Made by a program: the position numbers and the translations under genes. This document shows, piece by piece, positions 30,681 to 37,755 of a DNA stretch of 64,000 nt (position 1 is the first letter of the stretch; each line of letters opens with the position of its first letter). The stretch is from an uncultured Rivibacter sp. (GTDB lineage Bacteria; Pseudomonadota; Gammaproteobacteria; Burkholderiales; Burkholderiaceae): contig CAMLLU010000001.1 in assembly GCA_946480925.1 (NCBI GenBank), positions 1 to 64,000 of the forward strand, given 5' to 3'. The notes beneath the pieces are model-generated. The model had not been told where the DNA came from. It saw only the letters and a list, made by a program, of their open reading frames with translations, and did no database searches.

Positions 30681-30738
30681 AAGACTTTTCCCTGTAGAGC
30701 CACTCGCCATGCTGGCGACAAACCCGCGGAAAAGTCTT
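30681..30738. repeat. 11-bp perfect inverted repeat in effector promoter
   Basis: AAGACTTTTCC (30681-30691) and GGAAAAGTCTT (30728-30738) are exact inverted copies with a 36-bp spacer. They flank the predicted -10 (CAGCAT, 30709-30714). If transcription starts there, only one arm is in the mRNA, so an operator role is likelier than an RNA hairpin. Confidence 0.6.
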
Positions 30739-30745
30739 TACCGGC

Positions 30746-30770
30746 GCGAACGGGTGCCCACCGGCGCGAA
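30746..30770 (-). promoter_or_regulatory. PIP box (HrpB/HrpX-type operator) of the YopJ-like gene
   Basis: The minus strand reads TTCGC-N15-TTCGC, an exact PIP box. After 31 more bases comes CAGCAT, which fits the YANNNT -10 at the canonical N30-32 distance. The box begins 68 bp before the start codon and sits just past the end of the sensor kinase gene. Each TTCGC is part of a longer repeat, GGTTCGCGCCGG / CGTTCGCGCCGG. Confidence 0.85.
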
Positions 30771-30785
30771 CCACGCGGTCGTCAA

Positions 30786-32099
30786 TCAGCTGCGAAACCA
30801 CGCCATCTGGTCACCGCCTGCGAGGTCCATCTCCACCACGAAGCCCTTCGCCGATTCGAGCAGCCGCAGCCGGCCACCATGCGCGCGGGCCACGCGGTCG
30901 GCCAGCATGAGGCCCAGGCCCGTGATGCCTTCGGTGGCCTGCGCATCGAGCGCCTGCTGCAGCTGCAGCAGGCGTTCGCGCGTGACGCCGGGGCCGTCGT
31001 CACGCAGGCGCAAGCGGTGCGGCGACGGCGCTTCGAACCACACGTTCGCGGCACCGTGGCGCTGTGCGTTGTCCACGAGGTTGAGCAGCGCAGCCGCCAG
31101 CAGGTCCGCGTCTGCTTCGAGGCGGGCGCCGGGGGCCACGTGCACCTGCAGTGCGGGCACCGGCAGGCGAGCGAGCATCTGCGCCACGTCGATGCTCACG
31201 CGTTGCTGTGCCTCGGCGCCACTGCGGAACAGCCCGAGCAACGCCACCACCACGCCCTGCAGCCGGCTTGCCGCGCCGCGCACGCGCTGCAGGCGTTCCT
31301 GCAACGGCGGCGGGCATTCGCGCATGGCCACGGCGAGCTGCGCGTCGATGCCCGCCAGCGGCGTGCGCAACGCATGTGCGGCGTGCGCCGAAAACGCCTG
31401 CTCGCTGGCAATGCGCGCCACCAGCCGTGCCGCAAGCGCCTCCAGCGCTTCGTGCACCGGCTGTAGCTCGCGGCGCTCGGCGGGGCCCAGGGTCGAGGTG
31501 GCTGACTGGTTGGTACCGTCGACGTCCCAGCCCGCGAGGCGGTCCGACAGCGTTTGCAGCGGCTGCAGCTCCACGCGCACGCGCGAGCGCAGCCACACGT
31601 GGCCCAGCAGGCCCACGGCCAGTGCCGCCATCACGGCGCCTAGCGCCACTTCGGCGCGCGCTTCGCGCCGCTCTTCACGGGTTTGCGCGGCATAGAGCAT
31701 GCGGCCGTCGGCTCCCAGTGGCAGGCCGTAGAGGCGCCAGTCCTCGGCGTCTCCGAAGCCGGCGGTCGGCGTGTTGCGCCAGGGCGTGTCGGGGGCGCGC
31801 TGCGAGCGCAGTTCGAGCTTGCCGTCGTGCGCCACCACCTGCCACGCAAACCGCTCTACGGTGCTGCCGGCCTGGTTCATGGCCGCGGCCGGCAGCCGGT
31901 GTGCTTCGGGTGAGCGGGCCAGCACGCCCATGAGTTCGGCCGAGGATTGCAGCGCATCGTCCAGCAGCTCATCGACCTCGTGCGTGGCCGCGATCCACAC
32001 GGCCGCCCCCACCGCCAGGCCCCATGCGAGCGACCACACCGTGAGCGCGCCGGCCAGGCGCGAGCGGATGGAGGGCGTGCGCCTTGCGCGGTTGCTCAT
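30786..32099 (-). CDS. Sensor histidine kinase (QseC/PmrB-like)
   Basis: The 437-aa membrane kinase has a first membrane segment near residues 14-38 (LTVWSLAWGLAVGAAVW), a periplasmic sensor and a second segment near 165-185. The dimerisation domain is FSAHAAHALRTPLAGI, with the phospho-acceptor His in AHALRTP. The ATPase domain has NLVDNAQRHGA, LRDDGPGV and GLGLMLADRVARAHGG. The H-box reads AHALRTP rather than HELRTP, a small departure. Its partner regulator is encoded 109 bp upstream on the same strand. Confidence 0.92.
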   Translation of the reverse strand: MSNRARRTPSIRSRLAGALTVWSLAWGLAVGAAVWIAATHEVDELLDDALQSSAELMGVLARSPEAHRLPAAAMNQAGSTVERFAWQVVAHDGKLELRSQRAPDTPWRNTPTAGFGDAEDWRLYGLPLGADGRMLYAAQTREERREARAEVALGAVMAALAVGLLGHVWLRSRVRVELQPLQTLSDRLAGWDVDGTNQSATSTLGPAERRELQPVHEALEALAARLVARIASEQAFSAHAAHALRTPLAGIDAQLAVAMRECPPPLQERLQRVRGAASRLQGVVVALLGLFRSGAEAQQRVSIDVAQMLARLPVPALQVHVAPGARLEADADLLAAALLNLVDNAQRHGAANVWFEAPSPHRLRLRDDGPGVTRERLLQLQQALDAQATEGITGLGLMLADRVARAHGGRLRLLESAKGFVVEMDLAGGDQMAWFRS

Positions 32100-32134
32100 G
32101 ACCGCACCCCGCTCGCCGAGTACGGCGATCGCCC

Positions 32135-32183
32135 TTCCGGGAGGGCGGGGCCTTGCTTGGGACAGCCTGGCGCTGCGGCCGCT
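32135..32183 (-). repeat. Degenerate copy of dispersed GC-rich repeat
   Basis: The stretch GGGCGGGGCCTTGCTTGGGA followed by CAGCCTGGCGCTGCGGCC matches, in inverse orientation, the core of the tandem repeat at 40405-40580. It lies between the regulator and kinase genes. Confidence 0.55.
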
Positions 32184-32208
32184 GGAATACAGGTTGACAC
32201 CGGATGCC

Positions 32209-32868
32209 TCATGCCTGCGCTCCCACGCGATAACCCAGGCCGCGCACGGTTTCGATGAATTCACGGCCCAGCTTGCGGCGCAGTGCCGACACGTGCACTT
32301 CGAGCGCATTGCTCGCCACTTCGGACTCGAAGCCCAGTACCAGCCGTTCGAGGTCGGTCTTGGGCACGATGCGGCCGGCACGCAGCACCAGCGCTTCGAG
32401 CACGGCCCATTCGCGCGCCGTGAGCTCGACGCGTTGGCCACTGCTGTGCACGAGCTTGGCGCCCAGGTCGATCTCGACGTTGCCGAAGCGGCGCATCGCA
32501 TTGCCGCTGCCGGCCAGGCGGCGCTGCAGGGCCCGCAGGCGGGCCGCCAGTTCTTCGGGCGCGAAGGGCTTCACGAGGTAGTCGTCGGCGCCGCTGTCCA
32601 GGCCTTCGATGCGGTGCTGCAGAAGATCGCGTGCGGTGAGCATCAGCGCGGGGGTGGTGTCACCGCGGGTGCGGCGTGTGCGCAGCCATTCCAGCCCTGA
32701 ACCATCGGGCAGCTGCCAGTCCACCAGCAGCGCATCGAACGGCTCGTCGCGCAGCGCCTGCACCTCGTCGAGCGTGCGGCACCAGTCCACCACGTGGCCT
32801 TCGAGCCGCAGAAAGTCGCGCAGGCCGTCGCCCAGCAGTTCATCGTCTTCGAGCAGCAGCAGCCTCAT
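32209..32868 (-). CDS. OmpR-family response regulator (QseB/PmrA-like)
   Basis: The 219-aa regulator begins MRLLLLEDDELLGDGL with the phospho-acceptor Asp in LLVDWQLPDGSG and Lys in YLVKPFAPEEL. The C-terminal winged helix has ELTAREWAVLEAL and ALEVHVSALRRKLG, ending VRGLGYRVG. The start ATG 32868 gives the standard length. It is paired with the kinase downstream and divergent from the eptA-like gene, which makes lipid A modification a likely output. Confidence 0.94.
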   Translation of the reverse strand: MRLLLLEDDELLGDGLRDFLRLEGHVVDWCRTLDEVQALRDEPFDALLVDWQLPDGSGLEWLRTRRTRGDTTPALMLTARDLLQHRIEGLDSGADDYLVKPFAPEELAARLRALQRRLAGSGNAMRRFGNVEIDLGAKLVHSSGQRVELTAREWAVLEALVLRAGRIVPKTDLERLVLGFESEVASNALEVHVSALRRKLGREFIETVRGLGYRVGAQA

Positions 32869-32928
32869 GCGCGGGTTCTCCGGATCCTTGTTGTCATGCC
32901 GATGGGCCGCAACCGTACCACCGCCGCG

Positions 32929-32946
32929 CTTCAGGTCGGCTTCAGG
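32929..32946 (+). promoter_or_regulatory. 11-bp-period direct repeat, possible response-regulator site
   Basis: CTTCAGG occurs at 32929-32935 and again at 32940-32946, an 11-bp period. OmpR/PmrA-type regulators bind such direct repeats. It lies between the divergent regulator and eptA-like genes. The sequence differs from the PmrA consensus CTTAAG, so this is a guess from spacing. Confidence 0.35.
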
Positions 32947-32971
32947 CTGGCCGGGCGCAATGCGCGGCGTG

Positions 32972-34720
32972 ATGAATCCTTCCGAAACAAAGACCTTGAG
33001 GCCGGCCGCCGTGCCGGATGCCGTGGTGATGGGGCCCGCCGGTACGCCCGGCAGCGGTGCCAAGGGCAGGAGCGGGTGGCGCATAGACGCCACCGTCGAA
33101 CAGCTCGTGCTCATGGCGGGCCTGTTCTGGGCGCTGGCGGTGAACCGGCCCTTCTATGCCGCCGCCCTGAAGGGCCGCGACTGGAGCGACCCCGCCACCT
33201 GGGGCTTTGCGGCCGCCATGTTCGTAATGGTGGTGGCGCTGCACGCCTGGTTGCTGCTGCTGGTTTGCAACCGCTGGACCGTCAAGCCGCTGCTCACGGT
33301 GCTGGCCCTGTGCACGGCCGCGGCGTCTTACTACATGGCCGATTACGGCGTGATCCTCGATCCTTCGATGCTGCGCAACGTGCTGCGCACCGATGTGGCC
33401 GAAGCCCGCGAACTGCTCAATGCCCACATGGCCGGGCATCTGCTGGTGTATGCGGGGCTGCCGCTGCTGCTGCTGTGGCGGGTGCGCGTGGTGCGCCGGC
33501 CGTGGCTGCGGGCTGCGACGCGGCGCCTGGGCTGGCTGCTGTTGCTGACCGTGGCGCTGGTGGGCACGGCGCTGGCGGTGTTCCAGCCGCTGGCGGCGTT
33601 GACGCGCAACCACCGTGAAGTGCGCTACCTCGTCACGCCGGGCAACTACCTGTGGTCCACCGGCGACGTGCTGGCGGCCGATGCACGCAAGGCCGCCAAG
33701 CCCCGGCAGCCCATCGGCCTGGACGCGAAGGCAGGCCCTTCGTGGGCCACCCGCAACAAGCCGATGGTGGTGGTGCTGGTGGTGGGCGAAACGGCACGCG
33801 CGTCGAACTGGGGGCTTTCAGGCTATGCGCGCCAGACCACGCCGCAGCTGGCGCAACTGCCGGTGGTGAACTTCCCGGACGTGACTTCCTGCGGCACCAA
33901 CACCGAAGTCTCGGTGCCGTGCATGTTCGCGCCGATCGGCCGGCGCGACTACGACGAGGGGCGTATCCGCGGCCAGGAGTCGCTGCTGCACGTGCTCTCG
34001 CGCGCCGGTGTGACCGTGCACTGGCGCGACAACCAGAGCGGCTGCAAGGGGGTGTGCGAAGGCCTGCCCGGCGACACCGTGTCGTCGCTCAATGCGCCGG
34101 GGCTGTGCAACGAAGACCACTGCCTCGACGAAGGCCTGCTGCACGACATGGACGAGCGTTTGCAACGCGTGCAGGGCACGCAGCTGTGGGTCTTCCACAT
34201 GCTGGGCAGCCATGGGCCCTCGTACTTCCGTCGCTATCCGCCGGCGTTCGCCCACTTCCTGCCCGACTGCCGCGACGATGACCTGCGCCGCTGCAGTGCC
34301 GAAGAAGTGACCAACGCCTACGACAACGCGATGCTCTACACGGACCACGTGCTGGCCAGCGCGATCGCCAAGCTGCAGGCGCATGCGGGCGAGGTGGACT
34401 CGGCGCTGGTCTACGTGTCGGACCATGGCGAATCGCTTGGCGAGCACGGGCTCTTCCTGCACGGCATGCCGTACGCGATTGCACCCGACTTGCAGAAGCA
34501 CGTGCCGATGGTGGCGTGGACCAGCGCTGGCTTCGAAGCGGCCGCGGGCATGAACGCCGGCTGCCTGCAGCCCGAACTGCAACGCGGCGCGCGCCAGCCG
34601 GTGAGCCACGACCACCTGTTCCACACCGTGCTGGGCCTGCTGGACGTGCGCACCGCGCTGCATGAGCCCAGGTGGGACCTGACGCAGCCCTGCCATACAC
34701 CGGCTGCCGGCCTGCTATGA
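32972..34720 (+). CDS. eptA: Phosphoethanolamine-lipid A transferase (EptA-like)
   Basis: The 582-aa inner-membrane enzyme has about five N-terminal membrane helices, the first at LVLMAGLFWALAV, then a periplasmic alkaline-phosphatase-like domain. Metal and nucleophile motifs are VLVVGETARASNWGLSGY (metal-binding Glu), TSCGTNTEVSVPCMF (nucleophile Thr), NAYDNAMLYTDHVL and YVSDHGESLGEHG. It adds phosphoethanolamine to lipid A, which lowers negative charge and polymyxin binding. The start is uncertain (ATG 32972 or 32960). It overlaps the PAP2 gene by 4 bp and is divergent from a PmrA/QseB-like regulator. Confidence 0.9.
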   Translation: MNPSETKTLRPAAVPDAVVMGPAGTPGSGAKGRSGWRIDATVEQLVLMAGLFWALAVNRPFYAAALKGRDWSDPATWGFAAAMFVMVVALHAWLLLLVCNRWTVKPLLTVLALCTAAASYYMADYGVILDPSMLRNVLRTDVAEARELLNAHMAGHLLVYAGLPLLLLWRVRVVRRPWLRAATRRLGWLLLLTVALVGTALAVFQPLAALTRNHREVRYLVTPGNYLWSTGDVLAADARKAAKPRQPIGLDAKAGPSWATRNKPMVVVLVVGETARASNWGLSGYARQTTPQLAQLPVVNFPDVTSCGTNTEVSVPCMFAPIGRRDYDEGRIRGQESLLHVLSRAGVTVHWRDNQSGCKGVCEGLPGDTVSSLNAPGLCNEDHCLDEGLLHDMDERLQRVQGTQLWVFHMLGSHGPSYFRRYPPAFAHFLPDCRDDDLRRCSAEEVTNAYDNAMLYTDHVLASAIAKLQAHAGEVDSALVYVSDHGESLGEHGLFLHGMPYAIAPDLQKHVPMVAWTSAGFEAAAGMNAGCLQPELQRGARQPVSHDHLFHTVLGLLDVRTALHEPRWDLTQPCHTPAAGLL

Positions 34721-35460
34721 CCCCCATGCGCCACACGATGCGCGGCGAAGTGCTGGCCGCTGCAGTGACGCTGCTTGCGCTGCTGGCATGGGAAGCCGGC
34801 GGCTGGGACCTGCCGGTCTCGCAGCTCTACGGCAACGCCGATGGCTTTGCCTGGCGCGACGTGTGGTGGGCCCGCGTGCTGCTGCACGAAGGTGGCCGCT
34901 GGCTGGCCGGCATCGTGCTGGCGTTGCAGGTGTGGGACGCTGCGCGCCCCATCGTGCCGGGCCCCACGCGGGCGCAGCGCTGGTACTGGCTGGCCGTGGT
35001 GGTGGTGTCGATGCTGCTGGTGCCGATGCTCAAGCGCTTCAGCGCCACGAGCTGTCCGTGGGAGCTGGCCTTGTTCGGCGGCGCCGCAGCCTATGTGCCG
35101 CACTGGTTGCCTGGTGTGACAGACGGTGGGCCCGGCCACTGCTTTCCCTCCGGCCATGCCGTAGGGGCGTTCGCGTTCTTCGGCTTGTACTTCCTGTGGC
35201 GACCCTACCGGCCGACCTTGGCGCGTGTGGCGCTCATGCTCACGCTGGCAGCCGGTGCGCTGTTCGGCTGGACGCAGCTCGTGCGCGGAGCCCACCTCGT
35301 GAGTCACACCTTGTGGTCGGGCTGGGTCTGCTGGGCAGTGGCCACTGCTGCTCAGACGCTGGCCACATGGGAGCCGCGCGAAGCAGCGGCACACCGGGAG
35401 CACCAGCAGCATCAGGAAAGAAAAAGGCCCCGACTCGCGGGGCCAAAAGGCTCAACCTAG
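34717..35460 (+). CDS. PAP2-family membrane phosphatase
   Basis: The 247-aa protein has several membrane helices and the PAP2 signature in three parts: KRFSATSCPWEL, GHCFPSGHAVGAF and RGAHLVSHTLWSG. Its start overlaps the eptA stop (ATGA), so translation is coupled. Candidates are undecaprenyl or phosphatidylglycerol phosphate phosphatase, or a lipid A 1-phosphatase/phosphotransferase (LpxE/LpxT). The eptA coupling favours lipid A, but the choice is an inference. Confidence 0.88.
   Translation: MTPMRHTMRGEVLAAAVTLLALLAWEAGGWDLPVSQLYGNADGFAWRDVWWARVLLHEGGRWLAGIVLALQVWDAARPIVPGPTRAQRWYWLAVVVVSMLLVPMLKRFSATSCPWELALFGGAAAYVPHWLPGVTDGGPGHCFPSGHAVGAFAFFGLYFLWRPYRPTLARVALMLTLAAGALFGWTQLVRGAHLVSHTLWSGWVCWAVATAAQTLATWEPREAAAHREHQQHQERKRPRLAGPKGST
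35421..35444 (-). terminator. Terminator of the DUF4148 gene, inside the end of the PAP2 gene
   Basis: On the minus strand the stem GGCCCCG/CGGGGCC (35426-35444) is followed by TTTTT. It lies 36 bp past the DUF4148 stop and within the last codons of the convergent PAP2 gene. Confidence 0.75.
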
Positions 35461-35479
35461 AGACAAAGGAAAAAGCGGA

Positions 35480-35767
35480 TCACTGGCGCGGTGCCTGCGC
35501 CTGCTTCTGGGTCTGTTCGGCGGCCTTGGCGGCACGCCAGGCTTGCCAACTGGTGTAGACCGGCTGCGGGCCGCGGCCCAGCGCGTCGGGCGTGTCAGCG
35601 CGCAGCTGGTCGAGTTCGCCGCTGGCGCGGGCGCGTTCCAGCTCGGCCACCACTTCGGCCCGCGTGAGCGGCTGGGCGGCGGACTTGGCGTCTTGCGACT
35701 GGGCCTGGGCGGCCAGCGGCAGCAGGGCCGCCGCGGCCAGGGCGGTGGTGATGATGAACTTGCTCAT
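35480..35767 (-). CDS. Small exported DUF4148 protein
   Basis: The 95-aa protein starts MSKFIITTALAAAALL with a signal peptide ending AAQAQS, then the DUF4148 motif LTRAEVVAELERARASGEL. This family is abundant in Burkholderiales; its function is unknown. AAGGAACC before ATG 35767 is a good ribosome-binding site. The C-terminus is Gln/Ala-rich. Confidence 0.88.
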   Translation of the reverse strand: MSKFIITTALAAAALLPLAAQAQSQDAKSAAQPLTRAEVVAELERARASGELDQLRADTPDALGRGPQPVYTSWQAWRAAKAAEQTQKQAQAPRQ

Positions 35768-35843
35768 GAGGGTTCCTTTCTGTCGCTGAGGGGGCGAGGA
35801 GGGGAGGGACGAGGACAAAGGAAAACGCCGTAGACCGCGGCGT

Positions 35844-36893
35844 TCACAGGCTCAGGAACGCCACCGGCTCGCGGCTGGCGTGTACCCGGGCTGTCGGATT
35901 CGCGATCGGCAACACATGAGTGCGCTGGCCGCTCGCGGCAAAGAGGGCGTTGGCCAGCGCCGGTGCCACCGCGGGCTGTGCCGTTTCGGGCTGCTCGCAG
36001 GCAGGCGCGTCGCTGCGCACGAAATACAGGTCGATGCTCGGGCGCAGCGCCGGCGGCAAGGGCTCGGCCAATGCGGAATCGAGCCCTATCAGCAACGCCA
36101 CTTCGGCCTGCAGCGAGGCCGAAGCCTGGGGCTGCGTGTCGCCGCTGTCGATGACGGCGGTGATGCGATGCACCTGCAGGTGTGCACGCGCGTCGAGCGA
36201 CACCTCCACCACCTCGGCTGCCAGCGCGCCATCGGTTTCCACCAGCGCGACGCCGCGGCCGTGGCCTGCCGGCAGCTCGGTGGCCCAACCAGCGCGCTGC
36301 GCCACTTCTTCGAGCACGCGGCGATGGCGCGAGCCGCGGGGCAGCAGCGCCAGCCGGTATTCCAACGGGTCGGTATCGGCCACGTAGGCCAGCTCGTCGA
36401 TGAAGGTTTCCACGAAGAAGGCCTGCTGTGCATGCAGCGCGGAGCGGCCGCGGCGCCGGTCGAGGTCGATCGCGTGCACCGAAAGATGAGGCAGCTCGTA
36501 AGGCAGCCGATAGGCCTTGCTGCCGCGGGCCGGTGCGCCCATGTGGCGCTGCCACCAGGCCACGGGCCTGCCGTCGGCGCCCAGCGTGGCGCGCAGCTCG
36601 CCGCCGGCCGGGAAGAAGCGCTGCACCAGGCGCTCGCGAGCGGCCTCCCACAGCTGCCCTTCGGCATCGCCCACCTGCACGACGTGGTGAGCACGGCCGG
36701 TGTTCAAGGCCAGCAGATGCAGTTCATGCAGGCCGTCTTGCGTGTAGCTGCCGTCGGCCGGGACGGCGGCCGTGCCGGAATCGCCGGCGAGTGCGACCTT
36801 GGGGGTACCGAGGTCTTGCCACGCCGGCCAAGGGGCGCGCACAGTATGTGATGTCGCTTGGCGTTGTCTGTCGTTCACCTGAGAGTTCGGCAT
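35844..36893 (-). CDS. Truncated xanthine-dehydrogenase-family (IorB-like) protein
   Basis: The 349-aa protein resembles the C-terminal half of isoquinoline 1-oxidoreductase beta-type molybdoenzymes: YELPHLSVHAIDLDRRRG, QQAFFVETFIDELAYVADTD, GHGRGVALVE and PALANALFAASGQR. Such enzymes are usually above 700 aa. The N-terminal cofactor-binding part is missing and no partner [2Fe-2S] subunit is adjacent. The ATG at 36893 has GGAGG before it; an ATG at 36917 is also in frame. The reading frame is intact, so it is either a decayed remnant or a repurposed paralogue. Confidence 0.65.
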   Translation of the reverse strand: MPNSQVNDRQRQATSHTVRAPWPAWQDLGTPKVALAGDSGTAAVPADGSYTQDGLHELHLLALNTGRAHHVVQVGDAEGQLWEAARERLVQRFFPAGGELRATLGADGRPVAWWQRHMGAPARGSKAYRLPYELPHLSVHAIDLDRRRGRSALHAQQAFFVETFIDELAYVADTDPLEYRLALLPRGSRHRRVLEEVAQRAGWATELPAGHGRGVALVETDGALAAEVVEVSLDARAHLQVHRITAVIDSGDTQPQASASLQAEVALLIGLDSALAEPLPPALRPSIDLYFVRSDAPACEQPETAQPAVAPALANALFAASGQRTHVLPIANPTARVHASREPVAFLSL

Positions 36894-36984
36894 CTGCGCC
36901 TCCACTGAGGGGGTCATCCATGGCCCATTGCGGGCAGTTGCAGCGCATTCTTCGGGGGCGGCTTTAAAAACTCTTTGTGGCGAG

Positions 36985-37001
36985 CTTAAGAACGCTTTAA
37001 A
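36985..37001 (+). promoter_or_regulatory. PmrA/QseB-like box
   Basis: CTTAAG-AACGC-TTTAAA matches the direct-repeat consensus YTTAAK-N5-YTTAAK at 11 of 12 positions. It lies 83 bp before the regulator gene at 37084 and may serve autoregulation and the divergent gene. Confidence 0.5.
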
Positions 37002-37083
37002 CGCGCAGATTCACACTGCGCCCCGTGCGGCGGATGTGCCGCCGCACAATGACGCGGCTGGGAAATCTGAGGTCTGAGGTGCC

Positions 37084-37755
37084 ATGAACCTGTTGCTGGT
37101 GGAGGACGATGAAATGCTGGCGCAGGCGGTGAAGGCCGGCCTGCAGCGCGACGGCTATCGTGTCGATTGGGTTGACGACGCGGCCGCGGCGCGGCTGGCG
37201 CTGGGCAGCGAGCACGGTTTCGGCGCGGTGCTGCTCGACCTCGGCCTGCCCAATGGTTCAGGCATCGGCGTGCTGCAGGCCATGCGTGCACGTTACGACG
37301 CGACGCCGGTACTCATCGTCACAGCGCGCGACCAGCTGAGCGACCGCATCGCCGGGCTCGACGCCGGTGCCGACGACTACGTGGTGAAGCCCTTCCAGCT
37401 CGACGAGTTGAGTGCGCGGCTGCGTGCCGTGGTGCGACGCAGCCAGGGCCGCGTGTCACCCATGCTCACGCACGGCGACGTGGTGGTCGACCCCGCACGG
37501 CGAGCCGTCACGCGTGGTGGTGAGCACGTGACGTTGAGCGTCAACGAATACCGCACGCTGCTGGCACTGATGGAGCGCCGCGGCTGGGTGGTCACGCGCG
37601 CACAGCTCGAAGACGCGGTGTACGGCGGCGCGAGCAACATCGAGAGCAACACCATCGCGGTCTACGTGCACCAGCTGCGCCGCAAGCTCGGCGACGAACT
37701 CATCGCCACGGTGCATGGCTTCGGTTACCGCATCGGTGAGGAGCGGACGGCATGA
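37084..37755 (+). CDS. OmpR-family response regulator (QseB/PmrA-like)
   Basis: The 223-aa regulator starts MNLLLVEDDEMLAQAV. The phospho-acceptor Asp is in AVLLDLGLPNGSG and the conserved Lys in YVVKPFQLDEL. The DNA-binding domain has VTLSVNEYRTLLAL and ESNTIAVYVHQLRRKLG, ending TVHGFGYRIG. It overlaps the kinase gene start by 4 bp. A PmrA-like box lies upstream. Confidence 0.95.
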   Translation: MNLLLVEDDEMLAQAVKAGLQRDGYRVDWVDDAAAARLALGSEHGFGAVLLDLGLPNGSGIGVLQAMRARYDATPVLIVTARDQLSDRIAGLDAGADDYVVKPFQLDELSARLRAVVRRSQGRVSPMLTHGDVVVDPARRAVTRGGEHVTLSVNEYRTLLALMERRGWVVTRAQLEDAVYGGASNIESNTIAVYVHQLRRKLGDELIATVHGFGYRIGEERTA

